DNA from: Haliotis asinina
Lineage: Eukaryota > Mollusca > Gastropoda > Lepetellida > Haliotidae
Direction: 5' to 3'
NCBI RefSeq assembly: GCF_037392515.1
Contig: NC_090288.1
Location: forward strand, 3,837,501-3,901,500
Length of the DNA stretch: 64,000 nucleotides
Shown here piece after piece: positions 1 to 10,946 of the stretch; position 1 is the first letter of the stretch, and each line of letters begins with the position of its first letter. The notes under the pieces are model-generated. The model made no database searches. It was not told the DNA's origin and was given only the letters and a program-made list of their open reading frames with translations. Position numbers and translations under genes: made by a program.

Positions 1-629
1 AGCAGAGACACAGCAACAGTAGTAACACATGTGTTACAGCAGAGACACAGCAACAGTAGTAACACATGTGTTACAGCAGAGACACAGCAACAGTAGTAAC
101 ACATGTGTTACAGCAGAGACACAGCAACAGTAGCAACACATGTGTTACAGCAGAGACACAGCAACAGTAGCAACACATGTGTTACAGCAGAGACACAGCA
201 ACAGTAGCAACACATGTGTTACAGCAGAGACACAGCAACAGTAGCAACACATGTGTTACAGCAGAGACACAGCAACAGTAGTAACACATGTGTTACAGCA
301 GAGACACAGCAACAGTAGCAACACATGTGTTACAGCAGAGACACAGCAACAGTAGTAACACATGTGTTACAGCAGAGACACAGCAACAGTAGTAACACAT
401 GTGTTACAGCAGAGACACAGCAACAGTAGTAACACATGTGTTACAGCAGAGACACAGCAACAGTAGTAACACATGTGTTACAGCAGAGACACAGCAACAG
501 TAGTAACACATGTGTTACAGCAGAGACACAGCAACAGTAGCAACACATGTGTTACAGCAGAGACACAGCAACAGTAGTAACACATGTGTTACAGCAGTGA
601 GACAGCAACAGTAGTAACACATTTGTTAA
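1..629. repeat. 37-bp tandem satellite, 17 copies
   Basis: Seventeen head-to-tail copies of a 37-bp unit (starts agcagagacacagcaaca, ends acacatgtgttac) run from the window edge, so the array probably continues upstream. Copies are nearly identical except for a recurring T/C switch in 'agtag[t/c]aac'; copies 4-7, 9 and 15 carry C. The last copy (from about 593) is degenerate. T-type copies contain a perfect 16-bp palindrome, gtaacacatgtgttac. No ORF crosses the array. Confidence 0.97.
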
Positions 630-1465
630 TAGCCCAATATATGTATTCTTCGAAGGATGATTTAATGAAATTTGTCAGTCACCTATTTCAGAATGTTTGA
701 AGAATATGAAAAAGGCAAAAGATTTAAATGTAGATACCAACAACATTAAACCAGAAAAATGTCACTGCCGTCACAGAATCTGTCTTTACCGTAACAAAAC
801 AATGATAACGGCTGTGACCGTAACGGTAGTGACAGTTACTAACAATATCAGTTATAAAACTTGTCCCCAAAATGTACTGAGCACATGATTTCAAATGAGT
901 TCCCCTACTGTCTAAGGTACTTGGCATTGCTTGGCTTCACAGTATTAACTGGTTTCAGCGGTAGACACCGTAACGGTTAGGAAATGCACAAATCACAGAT
1001 ATCATATTGTACATATGTATTTTGCAATAAAATTCAGAAAAAAAACCATTTTGATTGTATCAGTGTTTGACAGTCATGTTTCCTCAACGCTGCTGCTTGC
1101 AAACATGAAGTACAGTCCATTTGAGTCAGAAATGGACCGATGAATTGCAAATTGTATAATTGTACAAAATTGCCACATAAATATAAATAGTACACATGTT
1201 TATCTTATGATAATAATTACTAATACCCAACAGCTTTCTGATATTTGAAAATTTTCCGGACTCCACCAAAAAAGTTGTTTAAGAAACTAGCATCATTGAA
1301 AACGCAAAAGTTGTCATCTGTCATAAATGTACATAGTACACATGTTTATTACATTGGGGGTTTAAAATGAATACACAAATATTTTTTCCCAATTTTATTA
1401 CTACAAAGTGTAGAATGAATGTCGCTTCAAACATATAGCATAAATATGCACGAATTTTAAGAATG

Positions 1466-1468
<3 letters not shown>
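630..1468. other. Unannotated spacer
   Basis: AT-rich sequence with short ORFs only. I see no domain, splice-supported exon or recognised repeat. 'accgtaacgg'-type motifs recur around 770-980 but do not form a regular array. Confidence 0.5.

Positions 1469-1509
<41 letters not shown>
1469..1509. repeat. (AC)n microsatellite
   Basis: About 20 uninterrupted AC dinucleotides. The Val/Cys-rich ORF reading through it is an artefact. Confidence 0.98.
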
Positions 1510-1511
<2 letters not shown>

Positions 1512-2051
1512 GAAGCAATGTTTGTTATGCTCGATATGTTTATACGTGTAATAAGAACATATAGACACTTGCTACATTATTTTTGATTCATTTCATGGGT
1601 CATTTCATGGATCATTTCCGTTACCTCCATAGATACTATTGGGATGACACCGACTGATGGCATTGCTTTCAGAAACAACGTTCCGTTGCTCAATACAGCA
1701 CTTTGATCCTGAACAGGCCCCGGTAACCAGGTCGTAATGCTAAGGACTGAGCATTTTCTTTTACACATTTTTTATTTCACGGACTTGCCAAAAATTTTCT
1801 TGACATTCATAACATACTCACCACACACAATACACAAATATAGAATTGATTGCCTAGAATCGACCATGCCCAGGCTCATGAGCCAGCGTGGTACAATGTC
1901 ATTTTCTGCCGATGCTGTTCTTCAATGTGCCTGTACACAAATAGCTTCTCAGGACCCACTGACATCTCTGCCATTGCTACAACAGGAACAATAGTGAAAC
2001 AAGTGATAAATACAACAAAAAAGCAAGGATGGAATTGTCCAAAAGGTAACA
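1510..2051. other. Unannotated spacer
   Basis: No recognised gene or repeat between the AC tract and the LTR. Short ORFs overlap each other in several frames and resemble nothing I know. Confidence 0.4.
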
Positions 2052-2055
2052 GAAT

Positions 2056-2751
2056 TGTTTCGAGTGTGTATTTTCTGCATATTGTTGTTATTAATTAAGT
2101 AATAATTATTATTGGGTCACAACATTTAGTGTTTTGAATATTAAATACAATGGGTCACATTTCGTTTTAATAGCTGGTCAAGATTTTTAGCATTCTGGTT
2201 TTCCGGAATTTATCTGCTCCTAGTTTTCTATGTGTCTACTCCCGGGAGACTTATTCCAGGGCATTCTACAGTGTTCGACGATGTTCGTTTGTGCCCGAAC
2301 GTTCGGGAAATGGCTAAATATATATTAAAAGGCTGACTTAGAAGATATGAAAAGGCTGGTTGCCGTGTTTGAGGGCGACACTCACACTCATTCATAGTTG
2401 CTGGAGTTACATCACTGCCACGCTTGATCATCAAAACCCGTCAACGCCTGACCTACATTATCTGCTGTCGCACCGATCGCTGTGTTTACATTTTGCCATA
2501 GCTGTTCTCTCTCTCACCAAGACTTTGGTGAGTTTGCTACTATGTAAATCTTGTGACCCACTGACTTAGATTTTGTCTCTCTTGAATTGTATTTGTAATA
2601 AGCATTGTTACATTGACTTGTGACTTTGTATACCTTGCTCTGGTTGCATAATAATACAATTTGAACGTTTATGACTTGTCTTTGTTCTGTTTTGCTGGTT
2701 CACAAGGGGATTTCTTACATCGTTTGTCACGGCGCATTCTTAACCGTAACA
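2056..2751 (+). mobile_element. Solo LTR of an LTR retrotransposon
   Basis: A 696-bp block begins TGTTTCGAG and ends CCGTAACA, so it has TG...CA termini, and is flanked by a 4-bp direct repeat gaat (2052-2055 and 2752-2755). A TATA-like stretch (tatatattaaaag, about 2319-2331) sits inside. No gag or pol lies next to it, as expected for a solo LTR left by LTR-LTR recombination. A diverged copy lies inverted at 41200-41705, sharing 'attaattaagtaataat', 'gggcattctacagtgtt' and 'gactttg[a/g]tgagtttgct'. Ty3/gypsy is the likeliest superfamily from ends and duplication length, but that is inference. Confidence 0.75.
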
Positions 2752-2755
2752 GAAT

Positions 2756-3252
2756 ATCCAAAGGATCTTACAAAGATATCCAGTTGTTCAATAAATTTGT
2801 GTCCCTTGAAGAAATTGATGTGACTCACAAGTCATCATAGGACACATAGGGTACTCACCCTAAAGGAAGGAGGAGGTGGATTAATGTCCCCAAAATGCAA
2901 CTTCTTATATATAGTGGGACGCCTATATCTTTGACAATATTTAGACTTCTGGAAATTTCCCATTGTTATATCCTGTACCTATCCAGGGATCACATTAACC
3001 TTTCGAAATACTGGTCCATTCCACTTACTAGGTGTCTTTGTAAGACAGTGAAACTAATATAGTTGTTTGGTACTGGACACTAATAAATCGAAAACAAAAA
3101 CTCATTGTGGTTTCCGAAGAACCATTGACCATTTGGAACGTATAGAATCTTTTTCTAATGTTCCGTGAAAAATATATAACATGTTGTATCTATATTTTGC
3201 GGTCTCGAATAGGCATACAATACCACATAGAAGTATGGAATTCTACATGATG
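2756..3252. other. Spacer / presumed 3' UTR of the minus-strand gene
   Basis: No coding signal. It lies immediately downstream (minus strand) of the IgGFc-domain gene stop and may include its 3' UTR; I could not fix a polyadenylation signal. Confidence 0.3.
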
Positions 3253-6200
3253 TTAATGATTTCGGAGATTCCGTTTGCAGATGGCACCTCTCAGATGCCT
3301 TATGATTCGTGGAGCGTCTCCCAGGAACACCACAATGGCACACAAAGAGAGAAATATGCAGCCTGTCAAACCTAACGTCTTTGACAAGGGTCTGTCATCG
3401 GGTGCACTGCACTTTTTCCTAATCGATCTGGATGTTTGGTTGGGTAGGACCCTGAGGTATGTCTGAAGATGGTTCACAATGATCTGAAGTTGTTCAAGGG
3501 ACATATTTTGATGTATAAATCGGGAGCTCCCTTCACATGTGCAGTTGTCTGGCAGGCTTTCATTAACATCTATCACTGATGTTGATGGCGAACGTAGGGT
3601 TGAAGTCGTAGACGACGTGACAGCATCCGCAGCATGAAACGAAATAGTAGTAGTGACCATCGTAGTAGTGATCGTCGTAGCAGCCATGGCAGTGGTGGGA
3701 CGTGAAGATGGTTTCACTGTCGTAGTGGTAGCAGAAGTTGCAGCAGCTGCAGGAGTTGAAACAGTCGTTGGTGTCATTGCTGACGCTATGCTCGGGACAC
3801 AGTCTTCAGCTTTTTCTTGCGAGTGAGTCCAGTTCTACCAAACAAAGGTAAATTGTTATAATTTCTATCACTAGTCCAGAAACTCACATTTAAAGCAATG
3901 GTATATAAGTGCCAAATAATATTGTTGAAGAACAAGGTCCATCATTTACCACCACTAAAACAACATCCACAAGCACCTAGCTTTAAAAACAGATCCACCT
4001 GCAATAAAACAAGACTCACAATTTACCACCACCCAATACTAAAACCTCCACCACCATCTAGCACTAAAACATCCACCATGCATTTACCACCACTTAAACA
4101 CCCACCACCACCCAGCACTAAAACATCCACCACCAACCAGCACTAAACCACTTGCCACCATTATGCACTATAGCGAGATCAACAATTTATCATCACCCAG
4201 CACTAAAACATCCACCACAACCAAGCACTAAACCAAATTTCACAATATACCACTATCCAGAACTGAAACACCCACCACCTCCCATCACTAGAATATTCAC
4301 CACACCACCACCACCACTAAAACAAGATCCACAATTTACCACCACCCAGCACTAAAACGAATTCCACAATTTACCACCCCCCTTACCGAAACATCCACCG
4401 GCGTACACTTAAGTCTCCATCACCACCCAGCACTAAAATATTATGCACCATTTATCACCAAAACAACATGCACCACCAGCCAACACTAAAACAATCAGAA
4501 CAGAAAAGAACATTATTGCTTTTCAGGCCGCAAGACAACGGTATTTGAAGATCACAATGATTATACATCTTTTGGTGACATGGCTGATAGTCTGAGTATA
4601 CGACATATAAAATACAAATAATAAATTGTATCACATAGTACTTTCTTTTACACAGAGAATTGAAACAATTAAATTATCTTCCGCATAATTTTACAGAAAA
4701 GAGTGACTTCATAATTCATTTTCACAGTGATTTCATCGACATGACATTGTTATAAAAGGTACAGTTTTCGTAGCTGACCAACTTTTAAAATTTGAAAGAA
4801 CTGACAAAATTTAACATATTTTAGCTATCTGTAAAGGTAGTAAGTGTGTTTAGTTTTACGCCACTTTTAGCAATATTCCAGCAATATTCCAGCAATATTC
4901 CAGCAATATCAAGACGGTTTTGTAAAAGTAAGTTCTCTGGAATCAACAAAATAGGGATCTTCTAAAACTGGTATTCATCCCCGATGGAGGTATTATAGAG
5001 AGTACATAGATAATCTCACCCAAGTGTCTACTGATGTCAGTTATATCAACACGAGCTGATACAGTTACAAACATTCGAACCTTGCCGGGGTTATTTTACC
5101 TTTATCAACTCGTCTTGGTATTATTGATGTCAGTAGACACGAAAGTGAGCTCCTGTTTATCATAAAAATCATTCTTCATTAGTTTCTCTCAACGCTGTAA
5201 TACGATTAGACGTGCATATTTGCAGCTATGTCATAGGAATGTCAGCAGGTTCATGACGTCATAACAATGTCAGGGCATTGTCCAAAATCTACTGTCTCCT
5301 TTGCGATATCATATGTTCTCTCACAAGCGACAACCCCTGTAGAACACAGTTTCGGGTGATAAATGTACTTTTGCGTGTAGGTACACCTTTCCCATGACCA
5401 ACGTCCACTGGAATACGACGATTAGATGGACGAAAAATATTATTCATATTTTTGTTGTAAAATGCTCAAATAAATTTCAAATCCACAGTGTGTCCAACAC
5501 CACTAGCCAGGACTTAAAAAACACCAACCACCACCCAACACTAAAACAACATTCATCACCACCCAGTACTAAAACAACATGCACCACCACTACCCAGTAC
5601 TAAAACAACATTCACAATTACCAAGCACTAAAACATCCTTCACCAAACACTAAAACAGCATCCATTACCACCCTAAATAGTAACCTTTTTAATAGAACGT
5701 CCCTTACCGCGTTTATCTGCTTAAGATTCATTCCAGCCATAGAACAGAAAGCGCCTGTATGTTTGTTCTTTTGGTGTAGATATACAGCGAAAACAGCGCT
5801 GGAACTTTGGATAACGTGATAGGCGGTCTGTAGAAGGATATATCCTGACGTCAGGTTCGTGTTCTCAACGTCAACCCAGTTCTGTATGTCTAGGGGTGCT
5901 GAGTTTAGCATTAAACTCGACTTAAAGTGAGAGTCAATGACAATGACAACGTGTGCGGCTGACACACCTTTATAAGTGTCAGGAAAACGGAAACTGTATC
6001 GATGTTGCCACTGAGTGTTTGGAACAACAATCGTCATGCATGGGTCAAAGCTTTTACTTTGCCTCACAAACTTTGCCAAGAGGATAGCTTTATTTGATTC
6101 GACTTCAACAGGATCTGTCGCTTGAAGAATTGCTTCAAACCAGTCCCCTTCTTTCGCCAGGTTGTAAACTGTTCCGTTCACACGAACAGTCGTATTTGCT

Positions 6201-6939
6201 GTGCTTGCAAGGACGCGATACAGTTCACCCATCTCGCTGGTCTTCCCTGGGGAGATGACAGAAACAAAATGTTTACCCCATGTGGTGACAGGTGTCATCT
6301 GCTGCACTAAATGATCACTTGTTCCGTCAGTGTCTAATTTGGATTTCTTGGCGCCTGCAATCACAGCAATTGGTTCGTTGGAGGACACATACACACCAGT
6401 TAAATCTTTGTCATTTAGGAATTGCATTACCTCATGCTTTTCAAGTGTTACAATGATTGTGGATGGTTTCTTGATGACGATGCCATTATAGTCCAGTGTT
6501 GACAGACCTGGGGGGAACTCCACGGTAACAACGGTATTTGCAGTAGAAGATATCACCGAAAAGTGACTCTTATCATTGACACTCTGGTAGGTGACAACGT
6601 AGAAACTGAAACCAAACCCACTAACAGGTAATGCCAGATATGTATCCATCGATTTAAGACCATAGTCTGCAGCTAGAACATTTACATCATTGTCGGAGAG
6701 GATGTGCACAACTTTATCCGAGATTCCACTTCCCGACAACTGTATCATTCCATCCATGCAGATGTAGCCGCCCTCCCAGCTGCTGATGGTGACGTTGTCC
6801 ATGTAGTTGATGCTTGGAGCAGTGACCTGGACAGAGGCAGCGTCGAGAACGGTAGTGATGATGACACACTGTTGGTCCGGCTTTACGTTTTCTGGAAAGG
6901 CTACCAGAAATTCCCGTCCACTGCTGCTAAAGCCATTCC
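3253..6939 (-). CDS. IgGFc-binding-domain transmembrane protein, 3' two exons
   Basis: Partial host gene on the minus strand. Exon A is 6939-5708, preceded by an acceptor (gctacag) and closed by donor gtaagg. Exon B is 3834-3253, opened by acceptor tttggtag. The junction is phase 0 and both exons stay open, giving about 410 plus 193 codons. Exon A encodes the IgGFc-binding N-terminal domain, with GREFLVAFPEN at its start, YLALPVSGFGFSFYVV, then a VSSNEPIAVIAG-type core. Exon B encodes a Thr/Ala-rich mucin-like stalk, a small CTC-containing module ending TSRSIRKKCSAPDDRP, one hydrophobic helix (about LGLTGCIFLSLCAIVVFLG) and a short basic tail. I recognise this juxtamembrane module from molluscan receptors. 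The protein should be type I, with an adhesive or mucin-like extracellular face. The signal-peptide exon is not found; it must lie upstream across the repeats. No frameshift or stop is seen, so this is probably a live gene. Confidence 0.82.
3938..4500. repeat. Degenerate CCACC-CAGCACTAAAAC minisatellite, cluster 1
   Basis: Irregular repeats of 'caccacccagcactaaaac' separated by 'atccacaatttaccac'-like spacers, roughly 20-35 bp per unit. The copies are strongly diverged and the cluster is wholly intronic. Confidence 0.85.
4850..4915 (-). mobile_element. SINE tail fragment
   Basis: Matches the tail 'tagttttacgcc[g/a]cttttagca' of the tRNA-derived SINE found elsewhere. 'atattccagca' is locally repeated three times. 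Confidence 0.6.
5024..5140. mobile_element. Hairpin MITE-like element
   Basis: Two inverted arms of about 40 bp (5024-5063 and 5101-5140) share gtgtctactga / tcagtagacac and an imperfect inner part around 'acgag[c/t]tgata', with a loop of about 37 bp. It lies in the intron of the IgGFc-domain gene. No transposase is associated. Confidence 0.6.
5500..5690. repeat. CCACC-CAGCACTAAAAC minisatellite, cluster 2
   Basis: Same unit as the cluster at 3938-4500, separated from it by about 1 kb of other sequence, at the other end of the same intron. Confidence 0.8.
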
Positions 6940-7333
6940 CTGTAGCATAAAGATGCTTTACATTTCATGAACAGGTGTAAGTTAAGTTACTCTTACCAAA
7001 TCTGGTAATAAAACTAAGACATATAACAACTTGATCTGCTTTAACTTCGGATATAATGTAATGTCATGTTGAATGATCAACCAGAAGGTTTGTGTCTGAA
7101 AAACATTTTCCAAAAGTATATATTGTTCAGAGGCACTTAAATCCTTTTCCTTATGTGTAATGAATATCATGATGTGAAAATTTATCATTTTGTGACCTTT
7201 GCTTCTGGAATTCGTCCAAAATATGTGAATTGTGAATCCCGGTCTCCCCTCCGTGTTAGAACTGGTCTTAAGTAACCTATGTTTGTGTAGTAGAGGCAAC
7301 CAACGGGATCGGGTGGTGAGGCTGGCTGACGTG
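6940..7333. other. Upstream intron sequence and SINE scrap
   Basis: Presumed intron 5' of the first recognised exon. Near 7305-7330 is a scrap of the abalone dispersed repeat (gggatcgggtggt). No signal-peptide exon was found. Confidence 0.35.
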
Positions 7334-7475
7334 GTGATCTACAATCAGTCGTTGGCAACTGTTTATTGTATTCTCATTTCTAGGTAAATCATTTTAGGTT
7401 TGATTACTAGTCTTACATTTATTCCCGTTTTAACCTAGTTATTATACCGTCCTTCGCTGACAGGTGTTTCATATT
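7334..7475 (+). mobile_element. Fragment of I/Nimb LINE 3' UTR
   Basis: Aligns by eye with the 3' UTRs of the two large LINE copies: 'gtgatctac..tcag', then 'aaa[c/t]..ttttaggt.t.attactag', then 'ctgtcctt.g.tgacagg'. 5'-truncated. Confidence 0.6.
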
Positions 7476-7524
7476 GGATTTGTGTTTATTGTTAAATATG
7501 ATGTCTTCGTCCTCATACGCGGCA

Positions 7525-7598
7525 CTACTAGCAGCTGGGCACTACAAGTATCTGAGCACAACTAGTAGCTGGGCACTACAAGTAGCTGAGCACAACTG
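7525..7598. repeat. Short tandem duplication (about 36 bp x2)
   Basis: Two copies of 'actagtagctgggcactaca' followed by 'agta[t/g]ctgagcacaa'. Confidence 0.7.
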
Positions 7599-8420
7599 GT
7601 ACGTAGGGGACGGGATGGTTGATGGCACCGGATCAATGCGTTGATGTACGATGGGCCAATACCGTGAACAGTTTTGTATACAAGCAGAAGAATTTTGAAT
7701 AACATCAGTTTGACTACTGGGAGCCCATGCAGCTGCATAAGAACTGGAGTTATGTGCTTGTATTTGACAGTTCGGGAGATAACTCTAGCAGTAGCTGCGG
7801 TTTGTACCTTTGCAATTAAGTGTTTTGGTAACCCATTACAACCAAGAGCGCATTGCAATAATCCAGACTGGATAAATGGCATCCCCAAGAGGCGAAGTGT
7901 ACATTGTGAACAGGACTGATCCCTGTGGACCTCCGACCAGCACTTCTTCCATCTTTGATGTTGTGCCATCAATGAGAACAGATTGGTGCCGTCCAGAGAT
8001 ACAGGACGGAACGAGTTTCAGTGAGTCTGGATAAGACAATCCAGTAATCAACAGCATGAACGTCGATCTGCCCAAATGGGAACCTATGGCTACCAGGTCA
8101 GCAAGCCTGACCAACCGAACCCGCCCCTCGCCTCTTACGACAAGCATAGTCGCCTTTTATTGCAAGCATGGTTTGCTGAAAGCCTGTTCTAACCCGGACT
8201 TTCACTGGTATGTAGGACTCGATTCAACGTATGGCTTTGTCAGTGATACCAAATCCCTCTTCCAGTGTATGAAGAAGCACTCCGTGGTCGATGGTATCAA
8301 AAGAGGCGGAATTGTCTAATAATAAAAGAATGACAGCTCCACCATTCTCTACTGATTGCAGAATGTCATTTTGAACTCGGACCATGCAGTCTCGGTGCTT
8401 TGGCTTTGTTTATAGGGTGA
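7562..8420 (-). pseudogene. Broken CR1/L2-type LINE reverse transcriptase
   Basis: Minus-strand remnants of a reverse transcriptase unrelated to the I/Nimb copies. In order: LLDNSASFDTIDHGVLL (RT motif with the first Asp), GRHQSVLIDGT, VGGPQGSVL..YTSPLGD, then, after loss of the YADD region, KVQTAATARVISRT, ITPVLMQLHGLPV and FKILLLVYKTVHG. The last block is the thumb or post-RT region typical of CR1/L2/Rex elements. Frames shift between blocks and the catalytic YADD block is missing. A SINE is inserted in it. Confidence 0.75.
8025..8215 (-). mobile_element. Abalone dispersed repeat (SINE-1) inserted in the LINE relic
   Basis: Minus-strand copy of the 'cgtgaaggtcc ... gactatgcttgtcgtaagag ... 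ttgatcactggattgtct' repeat, lacking its usual tail. It interrupts the RT relic between the LDxSASFDT block and the GRHQSV block, so it is younger than that LINE. Confidence 0.75.
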
Positions 8421-8444
8421 CTGCACCACCTCATGACATCTCAT

Positions 8445-10345
8445 GCAGAGTATATCGATTTAGGAAATAATACAGCGTGGAAACACGGCATGTTAAAAGA
8501 TTTACATGATTTTGGATTGTTAGTCCTTTCGTCTCAGTTCATATCCATATTTAATAACAGACAGTTTTAAGCCCCAGTGAGTTCTGTCGTGCCTTGTCAT
8601 TTTAATTAATATGAGGGTGTCCAAAATATTAGTGTTGTTTCTGAACCTTTATTTACATAACAATTCAAAGTTATTCAAAGTCTTTAAATGATTCAATAGA
8701 TGATTGGGCCTTATTGATAGGTTTAACAGTTGCTTGTTGTGGCAAATAACAACATGCATACTAGTGAAAGAAACCTGCTATTATATCTTACTAAAACTGA
8801 TAAATGGGCTTTAGAGAATGGATCCAACTTTACAAAAATAGAAGCAAAACATACCTGACAAGGATTCGGAATTATTCCAGTGTGTAAAACTGTATAGAGG
8901 CAAAGTATATATTTCAGCTACCATTTGACCTTTATTCCAATAGTCATTAATAAATGGTCAAATGATATATAGCACAGGTAAAGAAAAGTTCAATAGAAAT
9001 ACCAGAACTAAGTGTCATCATAATGTTTAATGCATTCAATTTGACAAACGTGACACATCGTGACAAACATGAGTTGACAAACATGCACTGTGACTCTGGG
9101 ACAGAATCATGGTCGACGTGCATATTCATTGGTTTGAAATCTCTGCCACAGTCTAACAACAGCACTCTGACTCACATTATAACCAACAGCAGCCTGACGC
9201 TGAGGTGGATTTCCATACCGACAATTTGAAGAAAAGAATGTGCCATTTGTTACAGAATGTATCGGACGTTAATGAACGGAATAATAACAATTCAATGAAT
9301 TCAGTAGACATTAATCTAGAATTATACTCTAATTATTAAAATACTTTAAGTCGGTGTAATATTAGAGATGGCTGTTCAGTCTCCACTCATAGCACGCGCA
9401 TCAATACAAAAGTCCAATTATGAGCAATGTTCACTATTTGCAAACTCACTTCCGGTTTTCAGGCTATTAAAATGTCATGCCAACACGTATCTTTAATTGA
9501 AATCGTGTTATTTCTGTTACTGGCAAATACGACATCGTTGAAATTTTGGTAAACGCAATGAGTGATTCCATTGCTAAGGCAGCGCTCAACAAATCTGTGA
9601 CACCACTTCTGATACCATATACCGATTACAAACATGTTATCAGATCATCAGAAATCCAACGCAAAACACTTTGGAGATAGCCATGTTGGTGTAACTTAAC
9701 TATCGCTTAATAAACGGTCCAGAATATGACGATGCCCTTTAGGCACCCATGATGATTTCTGAAAGGTGTTGATCCTCCAGCGTGTTTTGCATTTGATGAA
9801 AGAATCATGATCAAACATGCCCTACTTGACAGTATTGACTTTCCCAACACAAGGGATAAAAACACGTTTCTATCATGTTTCGTCCATGAAAGATCTTTTC
9901 AACAATATTAGGTTTCGTTTACCAACTGACGTCAGCGAAAATGGAATTGATTGAAAAAATGTTATTGTTTTGTATTGCAAATAGATAAAAGTTATTTTAT
10001 AATTGCTAGATTAAACTGACTAAATGCTATGGAACTGTTGTCCCCTTTAGAGGGTATGTGAATCAAAGTACTTCAGAGGGTTTTAATTTTGTGCTAACTT
10101 GGTTGACACATCTCATCGTATTTCAGTTGCCGATGTTTGTTGCCCACAAATTTTATAAACTCCTTATACAAACACTCTTTTCAATATTTGGGTTTTTAAA
10201 TTATGAGTGTTTGGAGAAAGGTAACTAAATGGATTGTGAAAATCCAGCTGGGGTCCACGCAGGTAGTGAAAGTGCTGTGAATCAACATAGTCTCGAATAC
10301 GGTAATATACTTTCTGTTGTTGACAATGCCTGTTTGTACACTGAA
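8445..10345 (+). mobile_element. Old decayed I/Nimb LINE copy (third copy)
   Basis: Blocks colinear with copy 1. 8470-8540 matches the RT region (ttaaaagatttacatgattt); 8570-8850 matches the palm and following region; 9500-9960 matches RNase H and the C-terminal zinc region (gcagcgctcaacaaatctgt); 10020-10345 matches the 3' UTR (gtcccctttagagggtatg). Reading frames are destroyed. It is much more diverged than the copies at 11 and 46 kb. Confidence 0.7.
8860..9490. other. Spacer inside the old LINE relic
   Basis: Between the recognisable RT and RNase H blocks. It may be a later insertion or LINE sequence decayed beyond recognition. No gene seen. Confidence 0.3.
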
Positions 10346-10356
10346 GTGTGGTGAAA

Positions 10357-10427
10357 TACACTGAACAGCAAAAGAAGTTTCGAAAACAAATCAAATAAAG
10401 TAAGCGTTTCTTTTGCTGTTCGGCATA
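10357..10427. mobile_element. Short MITE with mariner-like inverted ends
   Basis: Inverted ends tacactgaacagcaaaagaa and ttcttttgctgttcggcata enclose about 33 bp. Same terminal family as the MITE at 40801-40929. Confidence 0.65.
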
Positions 10428-10429
10428 GT

Positions 10430-10946
10430 TAAGCTATCTCGATACACGTTTTACGGAGATATTGCCGCTGTCACTGTAACCATTAATTCGAACTTTCGCC
10501 CAGATTAGATAGTTATACATACAAACAGTCTTTTTAATATTAGTATTAATATTAGTTGATTCATGGACAACTTTTGTCAAAATTAGTTTTTAACACGTTT
10601 TTACGTTTAGTATATATGAATATCATGCGTACGAATGTTTTATTTTCCCATTTTCTATCGTACATGGTCTTGTCAGTGAGATAGTATTGGAGACATATTT
10701 AATGAATTAGAAATCAACCTATTTATATCATACACCAGCAGATGACATTTCTGTTTTAACCTGACCATTACAAAACTTAAATATCGACTTGGTTTACACG
10801 AAAAAGAGCGACAACTGACCATTGAAAAAGCGTGACAAATCTGTCATTTAGGCTTTGAGTTCATGTGTCCATTTGACATTGATCTTCGAAGAACATATGT
10901 CAAAGATTATCTGGTGACAATAACGATACATGTTTTTGTATTTATG
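10430..10946. other. Unannotated spacer
   Basis: AT-rich, no recognised gene or repeat between the MITE and LINE copy 1. Confidence 0.4.

Larger units (their letters stand above)
3835..5707 (-). other. Intron of the IgGFc-domain gene, repeat-filled
   Basis: This 1873-bp intron has GT-AG borders. It holds two clusters of a CCACC/CAGCACTAAAAC minisatellite, a SINE-tail fragment and a hairpin MITE. Proline-, threonine- and histidine-rich ORFs on the plus strand are by-products of the minisatellite. Confidence 0.75.

Noticed and set aside
1..629. CRISPR-like regular array
   Set aside because: Units are contiguous with no unique spacers, and the genome is eukaryotic; it is a satellite. Same for 17961-18287.
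3898..4355. His/Pro/Thr-rich plus-strand ORFs
   Set aside because: Minisatellite translation inside an intron of the minus-strand gene.
7836..8147. 103-codon minus-strand ORF as a gene
   Set aside because: Chimeric reading frame across SINE-1 and the LINE RT relic.
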